Positions 1-11,682 of a DNA stretch of 64,000 bases are shown piece by piece. Within the stretch, counting starts at the first letter, position 1. Each line of letters starts with the position of its first letter. The stretch covers positions 27,776,001 through 27,840,000 of the forward strand of contig NC_065876.1 of the NCBI RefSeq assembly GCF_933775445.1, read 5' to 3'. Made by a program: the position numbers and the translations under genes. The notes beneath the pieces were generated by a model, which saw only the letters and a list, made by a program, of their open reading frames with translations, had not been told where the DNA came from and did no database searches. The stretch comes from Argentina anserina (Eukaryota > Streptophyta > Magnoliopsida > Rosales > Rosaceae).

Positions 1-515
1 GGAAGAGAAGTAAGAGTGTCAAACAAAATACTGTTAAATAATTGAAAGGGAGTGTGGTTTGCAAAACTAGGAGTGCAAATTTCAGTTCCCTAATTCTATG
101 CATTATAATGAGTGCTTGCTGTTGTATTATTACTGTTTAAATCTGGCATAGGATGGTGATGGCCCAGGTTGATTCATCAAACAAATGAAAAACTAGGGAA
201 GAAATTAGACCAGATGGTCAATCCTCTCTTTTCCTCACGGTTTTCACCCTGATGACAACTGAGGCAATGTTACCATACATTTTAATGGGCGGGCTATCTG
301 AATGGATCGTATCATTTGAAATTAGATTAGAGTTGAACCATGGTTCAACTTAAATTTATTACCTCCGCACATATGCAATGAATGTAAAACATAATGGTTT
401 CTAAGAGCACTCCAAATGAAATTTGTTTATCGTACATAAGTTTTGTTGACTTTAAATTTCTAAACTGGGTTGATTACTTTTTCGTTTGTTGGTGGTATTT
501 GCTTGGCTATGGTAG

Positions 516-849
516 GGAGAATGGCGGATCTGATGCAGAGTTGATTGAGTCTGCTTCTAGAAAAATGGCTTATGGTTTCTATCATATTAGAAATGTTAAC
601 CAGGTATCCATCATACTGGTACATTGTGCAATAATTAATTATCATTTCTAACAAGATGCAACATGACAAGATGCAACTGATTTACTTACCCTTGATATGT
701 TTAAACCTTAGCGAGAGAGCTTTCGTCTATTTTATATCCTCTCCATTTAGTTTTCTTTCTTATCATGTTAATTGGATGCTGATGATTTTCAGTTGCGTAT
801 GGATGACATCCCAAAGCTGCTGGCAGAGTACAAACAACTACAAATTTAA
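516..849 (+). CDS. C-terminal two exons of an unrecognised gene (partial)
   Basis: Two stretches join in phase through canonical splice sites. Exon 516-603 follows a TAG acceptor and ends CAG|GTATCC; exon 793-849 follows TTTTCAG and ends with TAA. The joined peptide is about 48 residues, charged and helical-looking, with AELIESASRKMAYGFYHIRN and then LRMDDIPKLLAEYKQL. The heptad-like leucines suggest a helical or coiled-coil C-terminus. The start of the gene would lie left of the window or upstream in bases 1-500, where I could not identify more exons. I do not recognise the family. It could also be a decayed gene copy, since a LINE remnant follows closely. Confidence 0.4.
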
Positions 850-1149
850 GGTAGTGGCATATCTTCTGGTAAATAGAAGAGGTGGAAAAGGCAAAGCACA
901 CAAAGCCTTTATTCTACAGATATTCTGAATCACATTTTGCTTTCTCATGTTTCACTGGTATTAACCTCCCGTTGTGAAATATGTATTCATCACTAGAGTA
1001 GTGCAAACTGCGAAGACCTGAATGCGTTCTACAGAATTGCTGTGACTGACAGTATCAGTAGTTTAACGTCCGCAATCCACTGATGTTTTAACTGGTTTTA
1101 TTTGAGTTACTTAAGTTGACCTTGTCAAGGTACACAGATGTTTTGTATA

Positions 1150-1460
1150 TCAAAAATTTGTCGTCTAAATGTGTCTTGTTGAGTCATTTTTCTTTTAGTT
1201 CTTGTTCTTTTATCTATCGTAAGGGGAACGGAGCTGCTCATGTCATCGCTAAAGTGGCTCTACATTCCCCTGCTCCTTCAGTTTTTATCACTGAAGCTCT
1301 TCCTTGGCTGCTTCGTTTTTTGGGTTCAGATTTTCTAGAAATCTAGATGTATGTCTTTCCTCTGTTTCTTCCCTTTGTGGACAGGCTCGGGTTGAGAGCA
1401 TCTGCTTGTAATCTCTTCAATCTAATGAAGTTCGATTTGATCCAAAAAAAGAAGAAGATG
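1150..1460 (+). mobile_element. 5'-truncated LINE (L1-type) 3' end with RNase H tail
   Basis: A short frame carries the C-terminal signature of plant L1 RNase H (KGNGAAHVIAKVAL, then a P-W-L-L ending) and stops at 1345. It is followed by a T-rich 3' UTR and an A-rich tail (AAAAAAAGAAGAAG, about 1444-1458). This is the usual 3' end of a 5'-truncated LINE. No reverse transcriptase remains. I did not find a target-site duplication by eye. Confidence 0.6.
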
Positions 1461-1929
1461 GAATGGTGAGTGAACAAAATATATTCAACTGAATGGCATT
1501 CACAAGATTATTTGATGATGTAAATGGAAGAATTTAGAGAAACATAACAAAAGCTATGATCAGTATGATGAATATTGAAAAAGAATATTATTGATTTGGT
1601 CTAAAGGAGTTTCAAGACAACATTATGAGTCAAATCCACATCTGATATGTAGCTTTGTCATGGCTAACATACAACTCAAACTGATGATGTATAATGATTT
1701 CATTTTACCTATATTTAACTTAAAGACTAAATAATGCGTCAGTCGTATCTTATATAATGGCTTTGTTTAGTGCGACCGCAATTGAACTAAAAATGTTCAT
1801 GTGAAGCGGTCTTTTAGTTCTGTTGGGAACATTTTATATGTTGTAGTGTATTTTATTGTCATTAGAGCTTTCAAGGTATCGTTACAATTAATATGTTTAT
1901 TTATTTATTTATGGGAAATACGTCAATCA

Positions 1930-2600
1930 TATAAATGTGAAGCCAAGAAGACCCTAATGTCACGTCCCGTTTTTGGGAGTGTCTATCGTGGGTGTCGCTG
2001 GTTATATTAGCTTCATGCATATGTGGGATTGCTCCAAAATCAGAAGTGTGTGAGATATATGGCTACTCCTTTCTAGGGGTTCAAGCAGACCGACCCGGTT
2101 AAGTTTGAGGAGCTTGTCGCTAGCAGGGACTTAACGTCGAAGAAGAGAGTAGGCCGCCCTACACACTGGTCGGGGTCTGGAGCCGATCCCCTGATGAGCC
2201 CAAGACATGACGAAACCAGTGCATTGCCCCGTTGGATAAGGCTGGCTCCATGGGGATGGAGCGCCGCATGAACCAAGTGTGGCAGCCGAATGGCTTGGTC
2301 CGTGACACTAAGCTCATCAAGACTGCAACCATAAAAAGATCAACGTCAGCTGGAAGAGATCACTTTGTTAGCCTTTCAGCAAGAGAGTTGGCCTTCCTGT
2401 AGACATGAGAGATCAGGACGTGGAAGCAAAAGTCATGTCAGAGCAAATGCAGCAATGGCTTAATTGATAGCTTGAACTGGAGAGAGACTATCTGACACGA
2501 GGCAAATGAGAGCCAAACTATACTCAATAGCAAGAAGAATAGCTAAATCAGTAGCAATGACGTAGTTACACAGAGGTTACGATGTACTATAACCCACCTC
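1930..2600 (-). mobile_element. Retroelement debris with antisense LINE RNase H fragment
   Basis: On the minus strand about 2345-2580 reads as a degraded LINE RNase H end, with VYRKANSLAERLTK followed by a stop near 2385, the R-x-A-N-x-L-A-x-x-L pattern of L1 RNase H. Next to it, 1950-2340 is much more GC-rich than the surroundings and resembles LTR or leader sequence of a retroelement, but I cannot assign it. No element ends were resolved. Confidence 0.4.
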
Positions 2601-2698
2601 AAATTACAAAACAATTTGAAATTCTAACTAAATTTTAGTGTAAAAAATAAATTTTAAATATTAGTCAATCTTAAATTTCTATATATATAACTCATATA

Positions 2699-3219
2699 CA
2701 GTAAAACCTCTATAAATTAATAAGTTCAGGACTGAGCAAATTTATTATTTTAGAGAGATATTAATATATCGATAAATTAATAATCTATTAATTTATCAAT
2801 TAATTAATAATATATTAATTTATCGATTAATTAATAACTTATTAAGTTATCAAGATATAATAAATATTTTTTTCATTTTTCCGAAGAAAAAATAGTTATA
2901 CTTTTTATTCATGCATTACATTGTTAAATTTATCACAGATACCGTTATTCAAAATATTATATTGTTCGATGTATTGTATTATTTTATATGATAATTGAAT
3001 CAATAGAATTCTTCAATGACATCCTCATAAGAAGTATATAACTTATGTCATTATTAATATATATATTCGATTAGGTCTATATGAATTCTCAAATTTATAT
3101 TATTTTACAAATTTAGTGAAATATTTATTTAGCACGTTAGTCCCGAGTTAGGACAGACAAAAGTATTATTTTAACGATGTTATTATTTAATCGGGTATTA
3201 ATTTAACGAGATTCTACTA
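2699..3219. mobile_element. Pogo/Emigrant-like MITE
   Basis: The left end is CAGTAAAACCTCTATAAATT. The right end, ATTTAACGAGATTCTACTA, is its inverted complement with a few changes. Both ends abut a TA dinucleotide (2697-2698 and 3220-3221), the target duplication expected of Tc1/mariner-pogo elements. The 521-bp interior is extremely AT-rich and non-coding. The terminal sequence resembles the plant Emigrant/Lemi pogo-type MITEs as I remember them. The age is substantial, given the terminal mismatches. Confidence 0.75.
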
Positions 3220-3221
3220 TA

Positions 3222-5148
3222 TTATTATAATTTTTTTTTTCAACCCAGCCTGTCATGAAATTTTAACTCCGTCCTCGATCGGCAGCCTTGGCCTCCTCCA
3301 CCTTCATTAGCTTCTCTATTCGTCAAATGTTAATAGAAACTTAAGACTTTTACTTTTCAACCGTATTCTCATTCTCGAATTCATTTATTTTTTATCTTGT
3401 TAGAGGGAAATTAGACCTTAATTTAACATATTTCGAACGAATTCTCAAATTCTTCCGCTCAAATTAGGCCAACCCCGAAGACTCTTTGCTTTGTATTTTG
3501 TAATTTATATCGATCTTATCGTTCAAAAAAGAAAATCAAACTGACCGGTGTAGCTCTAAAAGCCAAACAAAAACAAAATAGAAATATGGACTAGGCTAGG
3601 TCTAAATTAACCCAGTTTCATTTCCATTCAATGATTTATATCTGAATTATTCCTGAAACTGCTCACAAGCGCACACAGTTCTGTTTCTATTTTAATCTGG
3701 AACTAGAAAGAAAATTGAGTCTCAAGTATGACTCGGTTTCTTATCCAATCACACGAATTTTCTTCGTCATCGGAAAGAATACTATAAATAATTCCCCCGG
3801 AATTGATTATAAGATTTCCCGACGGAAGGAGCTCGATCGGAGTCTTCAAAGCCCAAACAAAATCATTCTTTACTGGTCATACTAATGATTGTTAGGTCAT
3901 ACTCAATTTGAAAATCATAATTTATCATTGATTAATTAATTGGTACGTATGGTTTGGCACGTACTACACGAGCATCTTCACCAACTTGTAATTAAGTAGG
4001 AGGGCATCGCGCGGGCACAAGTTGTTTAGTATTCACAAAAGTTAAAAAGCTCTAGATTCTTGAAGAGGTAGAGGTCTTCGATGGTGTTTGACTCATATAT
4101 GCCATTCCCTGGCTGGCTTGGTTTGAATATTTTGGATCAAAGTGGGTTTAATCATTACGAGACGACGCGAAATTATTGACCTCACTGAACATGAGGGTCT
4201 CAACTCTCAAAGATAGCTAGCTAACTCGATCGGCCGTGCTCTGTGTGTGTGTACTGGTTCTGCCGCTGTTTGCCGGTTATGTGATAGTGATTAGTGAAAG
4301 ACACAATCGAAGTGAAACGAGTGTGCTCCATATAGTCAAAAATGCACCACTGCTTATGTATGAACTCTTGACTAATAAACATTGCGGCAAAGACTTCCAA
4401 TATTGCTCGCAGGAGATCGAACAACATTGATCTACTTTCTACCAACCATTTGTTTATCTTTCCATTCACATAGATGATCTCGATGTATCTGAACCCCTGA
4501 ATATAATCTATCACTGTTGCATTGCATTGAAACCCTTGATATAGAATATATTAGACAAAAAACTGACTTCATAAAAGTTGATGAGATTTGGTTGTATGTG
4601 AATGGGTTTAGCTGTGCAGCGTTACATACTATACATACTTAATTAAACGGTAGATAGAATGTTGTCTTAAAATGCACGTGGGGTGTGTTTGTGGTGGATT
4701 AGGACCGCTACACGCCATATAACACTACAGCATAAAATTTTCCGTATGGGAATGACCGATATTGCCGACTACATAAATTAAGATTTTTAAGAGAAATTTT
4801 GGTACGTGTAGGAACAAACGAGAGGTGAGTAGGCAATTACATGCCCTGTAGGGAAGAAACTGCGGAGAAGACCAAGAGTCCAAGACTATGGTTACAAAAA
4901 GACACTCCTCCATAAATATCTAATAGGGAGAATAGTGATGTATCTGTACTATATATCACTGTACATCAATTTGTGAAGGGCCTTCTACGTACTATTTGAT
5001 TTTTCGGTCATTTTAAAGAAATGTAAGATTCTTGTTGATTTCTAAATCAATCAATGACATCTACCCACCTGATGAACAGTTCATCTTTTATAATTGCACA
5101 ATGAATTATTAGAGGACTTTCTGATCACACATTTATACCTTGACTGTG
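3222..5148. other. Intergenic, no gene seen
   Basis: This is AT-rich sequence with only short shadow frames. I see no convincing exon, RNA gene or bounded transposon. Confidence 0.5.
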
Positions 5149-6010
5149 TTAAGGAATTAAGATCTCTCCCAATATGGCTCACAGAGTATACTGATAGAAA
5201 AGTAAACAAACTATAAGATAAGCAACAAGAGAACACCGAGATTAACGAGGTTCGGCATAAACATATGCCTACATCCTCCGAGAGACACCATATTCTTCAC
5301 TATGAGAAATATAATAGTACAAACTACATTTGAGTTAAATCTCATAACCAAAAACTCATAACTTACTGTTTGGGCCTAAAAAGAACAAGTCGTGTTCTCT
5401 ATATAAATGGGTTGAAGGCATAGAATAACATACGTAACGTCAAACAAACTATCGCGCAACCGCATAGTCAAAATCTCCCAACGAAGTAAAAGTCCGATTA
5501 ACTTCGGCAAAAACCCGATTAACTTCGGCAACCAAGTCTCCCATAGGAGCGGAGCTACCCAGATGTACGCCTCGCGCTGCATGTAGCAACAAGTCCGATT
5601 AACTTCGGCAATTCGAGTCAAGTCCATCGAGTTGCTAACCTAGAGCAAACCTAAAGCCTGCACTAGTCAGCAAATTTCATTCGCGAGAGAGTCCTGCTAT
5701 TAACGACACAATATAAGCTCTGCTTTTCTCCAAGCGGTCAAAAGTAAGATCGGTCATCTACTTGAGGTGGAGTGAAAGGTACCTAGCAACTCCGGTTGTG
5801 TATAGGTCATTCGAACTTCAGCGGTTTATCAGCAACTGCGGAGCAATCGTTTGAGACGAAGACAATACGTGGAGCGCAATCATCGTCAAACAAAGCAAGA
5901 GTTGTACCTAACTCAAAGGTACTGGCACGCCGGCAACAACAGAGAACGAAGGGTCGAACGTCTAGGGTTCGATACCGGGGCTTGCTGATTGTTCTCTAAG
6001 GAGGATCCGT
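5149..6010. mobile_element. LTR-like remnant, unclassified
   Basis: This stretch has the texture of a plant LTR: the phrase ACCGAGATTAACGAGGTTCGGC near 5237, and three copies of a CCGATTAACTTCGGCAA motif (about 5493-5510, 5515-5531, 5593-5610). It is richer in GC than its flanks. I could not find matching second LTR, PBS or target duplications, so the ends are approximate. The 67-aa frame at 5796-5999 has no recognisable domain. Confidence 0.35.
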
Positions 6011-7060
6011 TTTCCCAGCTCGAATACTTATGTACAACCACACGCATAGAATTTCCTAAGAACACACATTCATTCAAGAGTTATCCTCACCTTTGACATC
6101 TTTGCTCCCTTACATAAGAGATATACACTCCCTTGTCGATGACTGTATCCACCTTACCGTGATGGCCACGCCCTGATGACCACATCCACGAACTAAGTCA
6201 TGACAGTCACATATTGGTTAACTACATATGTCTCATATATATAGGCACACCAATTACAATTCATTTGGTCATAGGAAAACCAAAAAAATTTCATACTAGA
6301 AAAGAACATATTCCTGAAATAAATAAACTTTGACATAAACCATGTCCAATTAGAAATAGTAACCAAGTACAACTAGGATTTACTTTCCTAATTAAATTAA
6401 ATTTCAATATATATAGGATTCATTTAGGTTGATGATCTGTCATGTCATAGGAATAATTCTCTAAGATTAGATTTTATTACATTTTGTATCTTAATAATAT
6501 CGTTAAATTTACTCCTAATCGTTGTTGTGGTGAGTTTAACGAAGCTACTGTATATTCCTTAATTAGTAGCATCCTGATTGATGAAGAAAATAATTACGAA
6601 GCTGCTAAAAATTGCACATCAAGTTTCTCAACATATCAGATTATCATACGTGCCAAGCAGCCATAAATTCTTGCCAATCAATCAAGCAAGCAGGTTAAAG
6701 TAATTCTTTTTGTGTCTATTTGATTGCAAAAAATGGAACACTATTAATTAGTGTGGCTTAGCAATAATCATTTTTACATCTTGTTGGGTGTATTTGAACA
6801 ATAATAAATTAATAATTGAATAGGTAATGGAATAATATTAGCAATACTAATTAATGTGGCTTAGCACGTGCTAAAAGAAATATGATCCATAATTCCATAT
6901 AAGCTATTATATGGCTGGCTTTCTTTGACAGTAACTAATTAAAAACGTGATCACCAGTCAGCACTGGCCGTCGGCCTACCCCAGTTATTGAGTTCGACAC
7001 AAATAATTAAATAGCAATATTGCAAAATATTTCTCCGCGTTGAAAATATGAGCTCGCCTT
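6011..7060. other. Intergenic/upstream region of the first dioxygenase gene
   Basis: No gene is seen. The last few hundred bases are the presumed promoter of the dioxygenase gene that starts at 7180. Confidence 0.5.
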
Positions 7061-7066
7061 CTTGGC

Positions 7067-7074
7067 TATAAGTA
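7067..7074 (+). promoter_or_regulatory. TATA box of dioxygenase gene 1
   Basis: TATAAGTA lies 113 bp before the ATG in the context TTGGCTATAAGTAGCAACT. The paralog at 15233 has the same core (TTGGCTATAAATAGCAAC) 104 bp before its ATG. Conservation between paralogs supports function. The two leaders also share CAGACCTACACAAC-like sequence just downstream. Confidence 0.75.
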
Positions 7075-7179
7075 GCAACTCAATCGTTCATCAGACCTAC
7101 ACAACAAACTCCATCATTCTCTTTCATTCCCTCAGACCTTTAAAAACACACAGGTCTCTTTCTCTTTTCCCTCTCCCAA

Positions 7180-8253
7180 ATGGCACCTACAACAACCACC
7201 GTTGCTGACGAAGCCAAAGTAGCAAGCATTAAGACACTTACCGACGCCGGCGCTGAACTCAGCTCCGTCCCATCGGAGTACACCTACATCAAGGACCCCA
7301 ACGATCAAGCTGATGCCAGTGACCCAGAGCACTCTATCCCCACCATCGACTTCGCCCACCTCACCTCAAGCTCCCCCGAACTCAGGTCCAAGGCCATTGA
7401 AAAGCTTGGCAAAGCTTGCGAGGAATGGGGCTTCTTTCAGGTCATCAACCATGGTGTACCTGAGAGCCTGATGAAATCGATGATCGAGGCGTGCCACAAG
7501 TTTTTCCAGCTTCCTGAGGAGGAGAAGAAGGAGTTCCAATCGAGAAAGTTGTTGGAACCAATCAAGTGCGGGACAAGCTTCAACGTTGCCATCGACAAAG
7601 TTCGTCTGTGGAGGGATTACCTCAAGGTCATAGCACATCCCGACTTCCACTCCCTCCACAAGCCCGCTGAATACAGCGACGTTTCAATGGAGTTCAGCAA
7701 ACAAACTCGGCAAGTTGCTACGGAACTGTTGAGTGGAATATCAGAGAGCCTAGGGTTGGAGTCCGAGTACATAGCCAAGGCTATGAACTGGGACCGTGGC
7801 CTACAAATCCTTGCCGCTAACTACTATCCGGCGTGTCCACAGCCCGATCTAGCCATCGGAATCCCCCCTCACACCGATCACGGACTCGTAACTCTCCTCA
7901 TTCAGAATGACATGGGTGGCCTTGAAGTTCAGCACAACGGCAAGTGGGTGCTCGTTGATTGTGCTCCGGGTGCTTTTGTTGTTAACATTGGTGACCAAAT
8001 GCAGATCTTGACTAATGATAAGTACATGAGCGTCTGGCATCGTGCAGTTGTGAACAACAGAGCTACAAGGATCTCCATAGCTGTACCGCATGGACCTGCA
8101 CTTGACACTGCTGCTCTGCCAATCCCGGAGATTTTGGGTGGCGAAGCACCAAAATACATCGGAATGTCCTATGAAGAGTTCATGGAACTTCAGGCAAGCC
8201 CAGCGGCTTACATGATGCCTTGCTTAGATCATCTGCGAGTCAAGGCCGAGTGA
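7180..8253 (+). CDS. 2-oxoglutarate/Fe(II)-dependent dioxygenase, DOXC class (2-ODD19/F3H-like), intronless copy
   Basis: A complete 357-aa protein of normal length for a soluble plant 2-ODD. The N-terminal DIOX_N region (about 50-160) contains IPTIDF and WGFFQVINHG. The jelly-roll core carries NYYPACP (214-220), the iron triad H231-x-D233 and H287, and the 2-oxoglutarate pair R297-x-S299. Such enzymes couple decarboxylation of 2-oxoglutarate to hydroxylation or desaturation of a small molecule in the cytosol. The substrate cannot be read from sequence; relatives act in flavonoid, alkaloid or salicylate metabolism. The start is the first ATG after a conserved TATA and leader, and matches the paralog at 15233 (MAPTT). 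Unusually, it lacks the phase-0 intron after WGFFQ that the paralog and most of the family have. Confidence 0.92.
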   Translation: MAPTTTTVADEAKVASIKTLTDAGAELSSVPSEYTYIKDPNDQADASDPEHSIPTIDFAHLTSSSPELRSKAIEKLGKACEEWGFFQVINHGVPESLMKSMIEACHKFFQLPEEEKKEFQSRKLLEPIKCGTSFNVAIDKVRLWRDYLKVIAHPDFHSLHKPAEYSDVSMEFSKQTRQVATELLSGISESLGLESEYIAKAMNWDRGLQILAANYYPACPQPDLAIGIPPHTDHGLVTLLIQNDMGGLEVQHNGKWVLVDCAPGAFVVNIGDQMQILTNDKYMSVWHRAVVNNRATRISIAVPHGPALDTAALPIPEILGGEAPKYIGMSYEEFMELQASPAAYMMPCLDHLRVKAE

Positions 8254-8810
8254 ACTAACTCGGAAGCTTTGCGTTCTCATCCAACTCACAGCTCCATATC
8301 TCTTTCGATCTCTATCTCACAACAGTAAATAATTAATGCTCCTGTATGAGCTTTGGTGCTCTAACGGTGTAGCCGATAAGTATTATCTTTTCCCTTTGTG
8401 AATCTCAAGCTGGTGATCCTGTTGTCGGATTCTGTGTTTTGATTCAGTTTTTAACGCCGGATTTCTATCCTATTATATATGTAATACAACAGATCGAGGT
8501 AACATGAGTTCAAAATTAATTATTTGTATCTTCTTATCATATGTACAACTGTCTTGTGCCATTTATACTCTATACTATTATTTCTTGAGTAATGCAAATT
8601 AATAAATTAATCACGCAAGACGTGCACAATAATACCAAATCAATAGAAACAGCTCAAAATTTACCCATTTCAATTCTTCGTGCCCATTCCAATAAATTTT
8701 CCATAATGACAAGAATAACCCCTGAGAACCTCCCCTATCTGAATTCAAACTAGAGAATTCTCACCTCTCTCTCCTCCACGTCGCGGCCTCGGCGAAGACG
8801 GTGACACCTA

Positions 8811-8837
8811 CTCTCTCTCTCTCTCTCTCTCTCTCTC
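8811..8837. repeat. (CT)n microsatellite
   Basis: An uninterrupted CT run of about 13 units in a moderately GC-rich non-coding stretch downstream of dioxygenase gene 1. Confidence 0.9.
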
Positions 8838-8968
8838 ATCCAGATCTGCACTTCACGCTGGCAACAATAACTCCTCGACCGCGATAACCCGACCTCACAA
8901 AACGATGACGATGATGTTCTTTCCTAAGCCTCGATATCCAATGAAGCGATTTCATTGAATGTGAAATC

Positions 8969-9542
8969 TGTTGGAAATTGATTGGTTTTGATTTGAGCCA
9001 TTTGGAATCTCACATTGAAAAAATGTGAATAGTCATTCTTAGGTTATAAAGATTGATATTGATACCGTACCACACACTAATGTCGAGGCTTTTTATGAAA
9101 AACCTCATATCTGAACTCCACCTGGTGGCTAAAGTGGGAGGAGTATCAGCATTATTGGACCCGTGTGTATGTGATTGTTGGTCGCTTCCCACAACAATTG
9201 ATATCATATCCAAGTTACGTTTGAGACTTGGTGTTTCGTACGATCGAATTTAGTGGAGTTCCCATTTGGATTAGGGTCACATGAGATAATTGGTAATGAC
9301 TCGAATCATGCCAAGGTGGAGATTGTTGGAAATTGATTGTTTTAGATTTGAGCCATTTGGAATCCCACATTGGAAAATGTGAAGAGTCATTCTTAGGTTA
9401 TAAAGATTGATACCACACACACTAATGTCGAGGCTTTTTATGGAAAACCTCATACCCAAACTCCACCAGTTGGCTAAAGTGGGGGCAGTATTGGCATTAT
9501 TGAACACGTATGTGTGAGATTGTTGGTCGCTTCCGCACAACA
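8969..9542 (+). mobile_element. TRIM (miniature LTR retrotransposon), plus orientation
   Basis: Two direct repeats start TGTTGGAAATTGATTG and end ACAACA: the left LTR is 8969-9196 and the right LTR 9324-9542. After the left LTR, 9197-9214 (TTGATATCATATCCAAG) is a mutated initiator-Met PBS (TTGGTATCAGAGCCAAG). Before the right LTR, CCAAGGTGGAGAT is a copia-like polypurine tract. The flanks AAATC (8964-8968) and AAATT (9543-9547) are a 4/5 target duplication. The interior is only about 127 bp, so the element is non-autonomous. Confidence 0.82.
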
Positions 9543-11308
9543 AAATTTGTAATCAAACCGCAATCTGACGAAACTGTCACTCTCTCTCTTTCCTCCGGCG
9601 AGGTGAACCTCTTCTGACGAGGTTTGGTCTGGTGTGGCAGCTTGGATATAGTGCGACAAATCTCGATTGGATCAAGAGAGTGAGGTGAGATCCCTTCCAA
9701 TTTGTGCTACGGATTCTACTCTCCTCTTCGTCATCGATGTACCCTCGGAGTACTCGAGACTGGTTGGGATGGAAGGCGAGGGGTCGGCGGGTTTCAAGAG
9801 GAGGAAGACCAAGATGAGAAGAAGCTAAATTTGGGGCTTTGGTTATTGGTGGTGTTCATTGTGAAACACGTTGATCAGATTTTATTTTCTTTCCTGGAGA
9901 GGTAGTAAATAATTATTGAGGATCAGTAACATAATTATTAGAGTTATTGGTTCTGATTTCAATAGTTATATGAGATCAGTAAATCAAATAACTTGAATTT
10001 ATTACGGGTTTCTGAGGGTCAGTAATTTGAATTTATTGCAGGAACCTAAGAGTCAGTAATTTATAATTGTGGGTTACTGGATGTCAGTAATTTATTGTAG
10101 TAGTATCGATGACCAGATGATTGAATTTCCGATTCCGACCACTAGTGAATAGAAATTTACTATGGGTTAATGGGGTCAATACATTATTGGCGATCGGTGG
10201 CCGGAGTCTGGCGATCGGAGACCAGAGTCTGGTGAAGTTCTGACTTAATGTTCTGTCTCATCAACTTTCTTTCTCTATAATTGTTTTTTTTATATGAGGA
10301 TAAAATATCTAAATATATATATATATAATATTTTTTTATACTAATTCGGCAAATATTTGGTTACCTTGTGTTGAAATGTGCACATTTTGGAATTTATCAT
10401 TAAAATGGATAAAGAGGGTGTCAAATTTGTACTAAATGCAAATTCTGTTATATAATTATATATTTATAATCAATTCATTAGAAAAATGATGCAATAAGTA
10501 CTAACACACACAAAAGCTTTGCCTATTAATCTTCAGATTAGAATTATCACCTTCGTCGATCGATATAATAGACTAGCTAGTGAAATTGGACCTCTAGAGA
10601 CCTAACTCAGAGTATTTATATATTGCTTGAATCATACGTTAGGTTTCTAAACCCTTTATCTGCTCAAATTTACATCGAATATAAGGACTCGGCATTAAAG
10701 CTTCAATGCAAAATTCCATTACTAGTATGCATAGAAACAAAAGCTGTCGATCAGGTAAACTAGCTGATTTTTTATGCGCGCCACTCTGATACATATTTTT
10801 CCTGATCAAAGCATTCACACAAAAAAATGCATTTATCTTTAACCATTCTATTCTATATATTTCAATCTTCTCCAATTTAGTGGATCTCATTGCATGATCA
10901 TACCAGTTGCAGATCTAGAAATTGAGACCGAGTGGGACTTAAATTTACACTAAAAAACATTTCGACGGTACTTTAATATAAAAATAAAAAATAAGCTCAA
11001 TAATCATCCTAGTATATCACAAAAGAAGCACATGCATACTTATCTTAATATAATTCAAAATAGATAGATGCAAACCTAAAGTTAAAGAAGAGAAGTGCCT
11101 ATTTAGTCATTGCAACTAGCAAGTTCGCTTGGTCTGTTTTATTATTGACTAGCATTCCAACACAGTATGCGTGTGCAAAAGGGTTCCACGATTCCATGCA
11201 CAACATTAAGTTAGTCCAAAAGGGTTGCACAATTCCATGCACAACCTTAACTTAATCTTTAGTTTTCTTTAAAATGAACTGAAAAGTAAGATATATATAT
11301 ATATATAT
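9543..11308. other. Intergenic, no gene seen
   Basis: The part near 9560-9900 is moderately GC-rich and the rest AT-rich. A short frame at 9702-9905 shows no domain. Imperfect repeats of GAGGTCAGTAAT-type sequence occur around 9920-10100. No bounded element was found. Confidence 0.45.
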
Positions 11309-11682
11309 AGTCTCTATTCAGAGTGAAGTTCCAATTTTAGCACAGTTTTCGGTCAAATTTTTTCATTATAAGCGATTCAATATTTAGATATTCTATTTAA
11401 TATCATATCTACAAAGTTTCATCCAATTTGACAATGGTTTGAGCTTTCAAAATTGAGATTTATACGAACGGTTCACGTTGAACAGTTTTAATTCATTCAT
11501 TGATTTAATCTAATTTCAATACCTTAACGATATCCGAATTAGATGAAATTTTGTAGAGATGATCTTGAATATCATACCTAAATATTGAATCGTTTGTGGT
11601 AAAAACATTTGACCGAAAAGTGTGCCAAACTTAGAACTTCACTCTGTAATTTCAGAGTGAAGCTTCACTCCGGATAGAGACT
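11309..11682. mobile_element. Foldback MITE, member 1 of a three-copy family in the window
   Basis: The left end AGTCTCTATTCAGAGTGAAG and the inverted right end (CTTCACTCCGGATAGAGACT) match at 18 of 20 positions. Inverted similarity continues inward over much of each arm, including TTCGGTCAAATTTTTTC against GACCGAAAAG near the other side. The element is non-coding and about 374 bp. Its centre shares phrases with elements at 27794 and 34550 (GAAATTTTGTAGAGAT, GAACGGTTCA-like). A (TA)n tract abuts the left end, so the target duplication is unreadable. A Mutator-like origin is possible. Confidence 0.7.
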
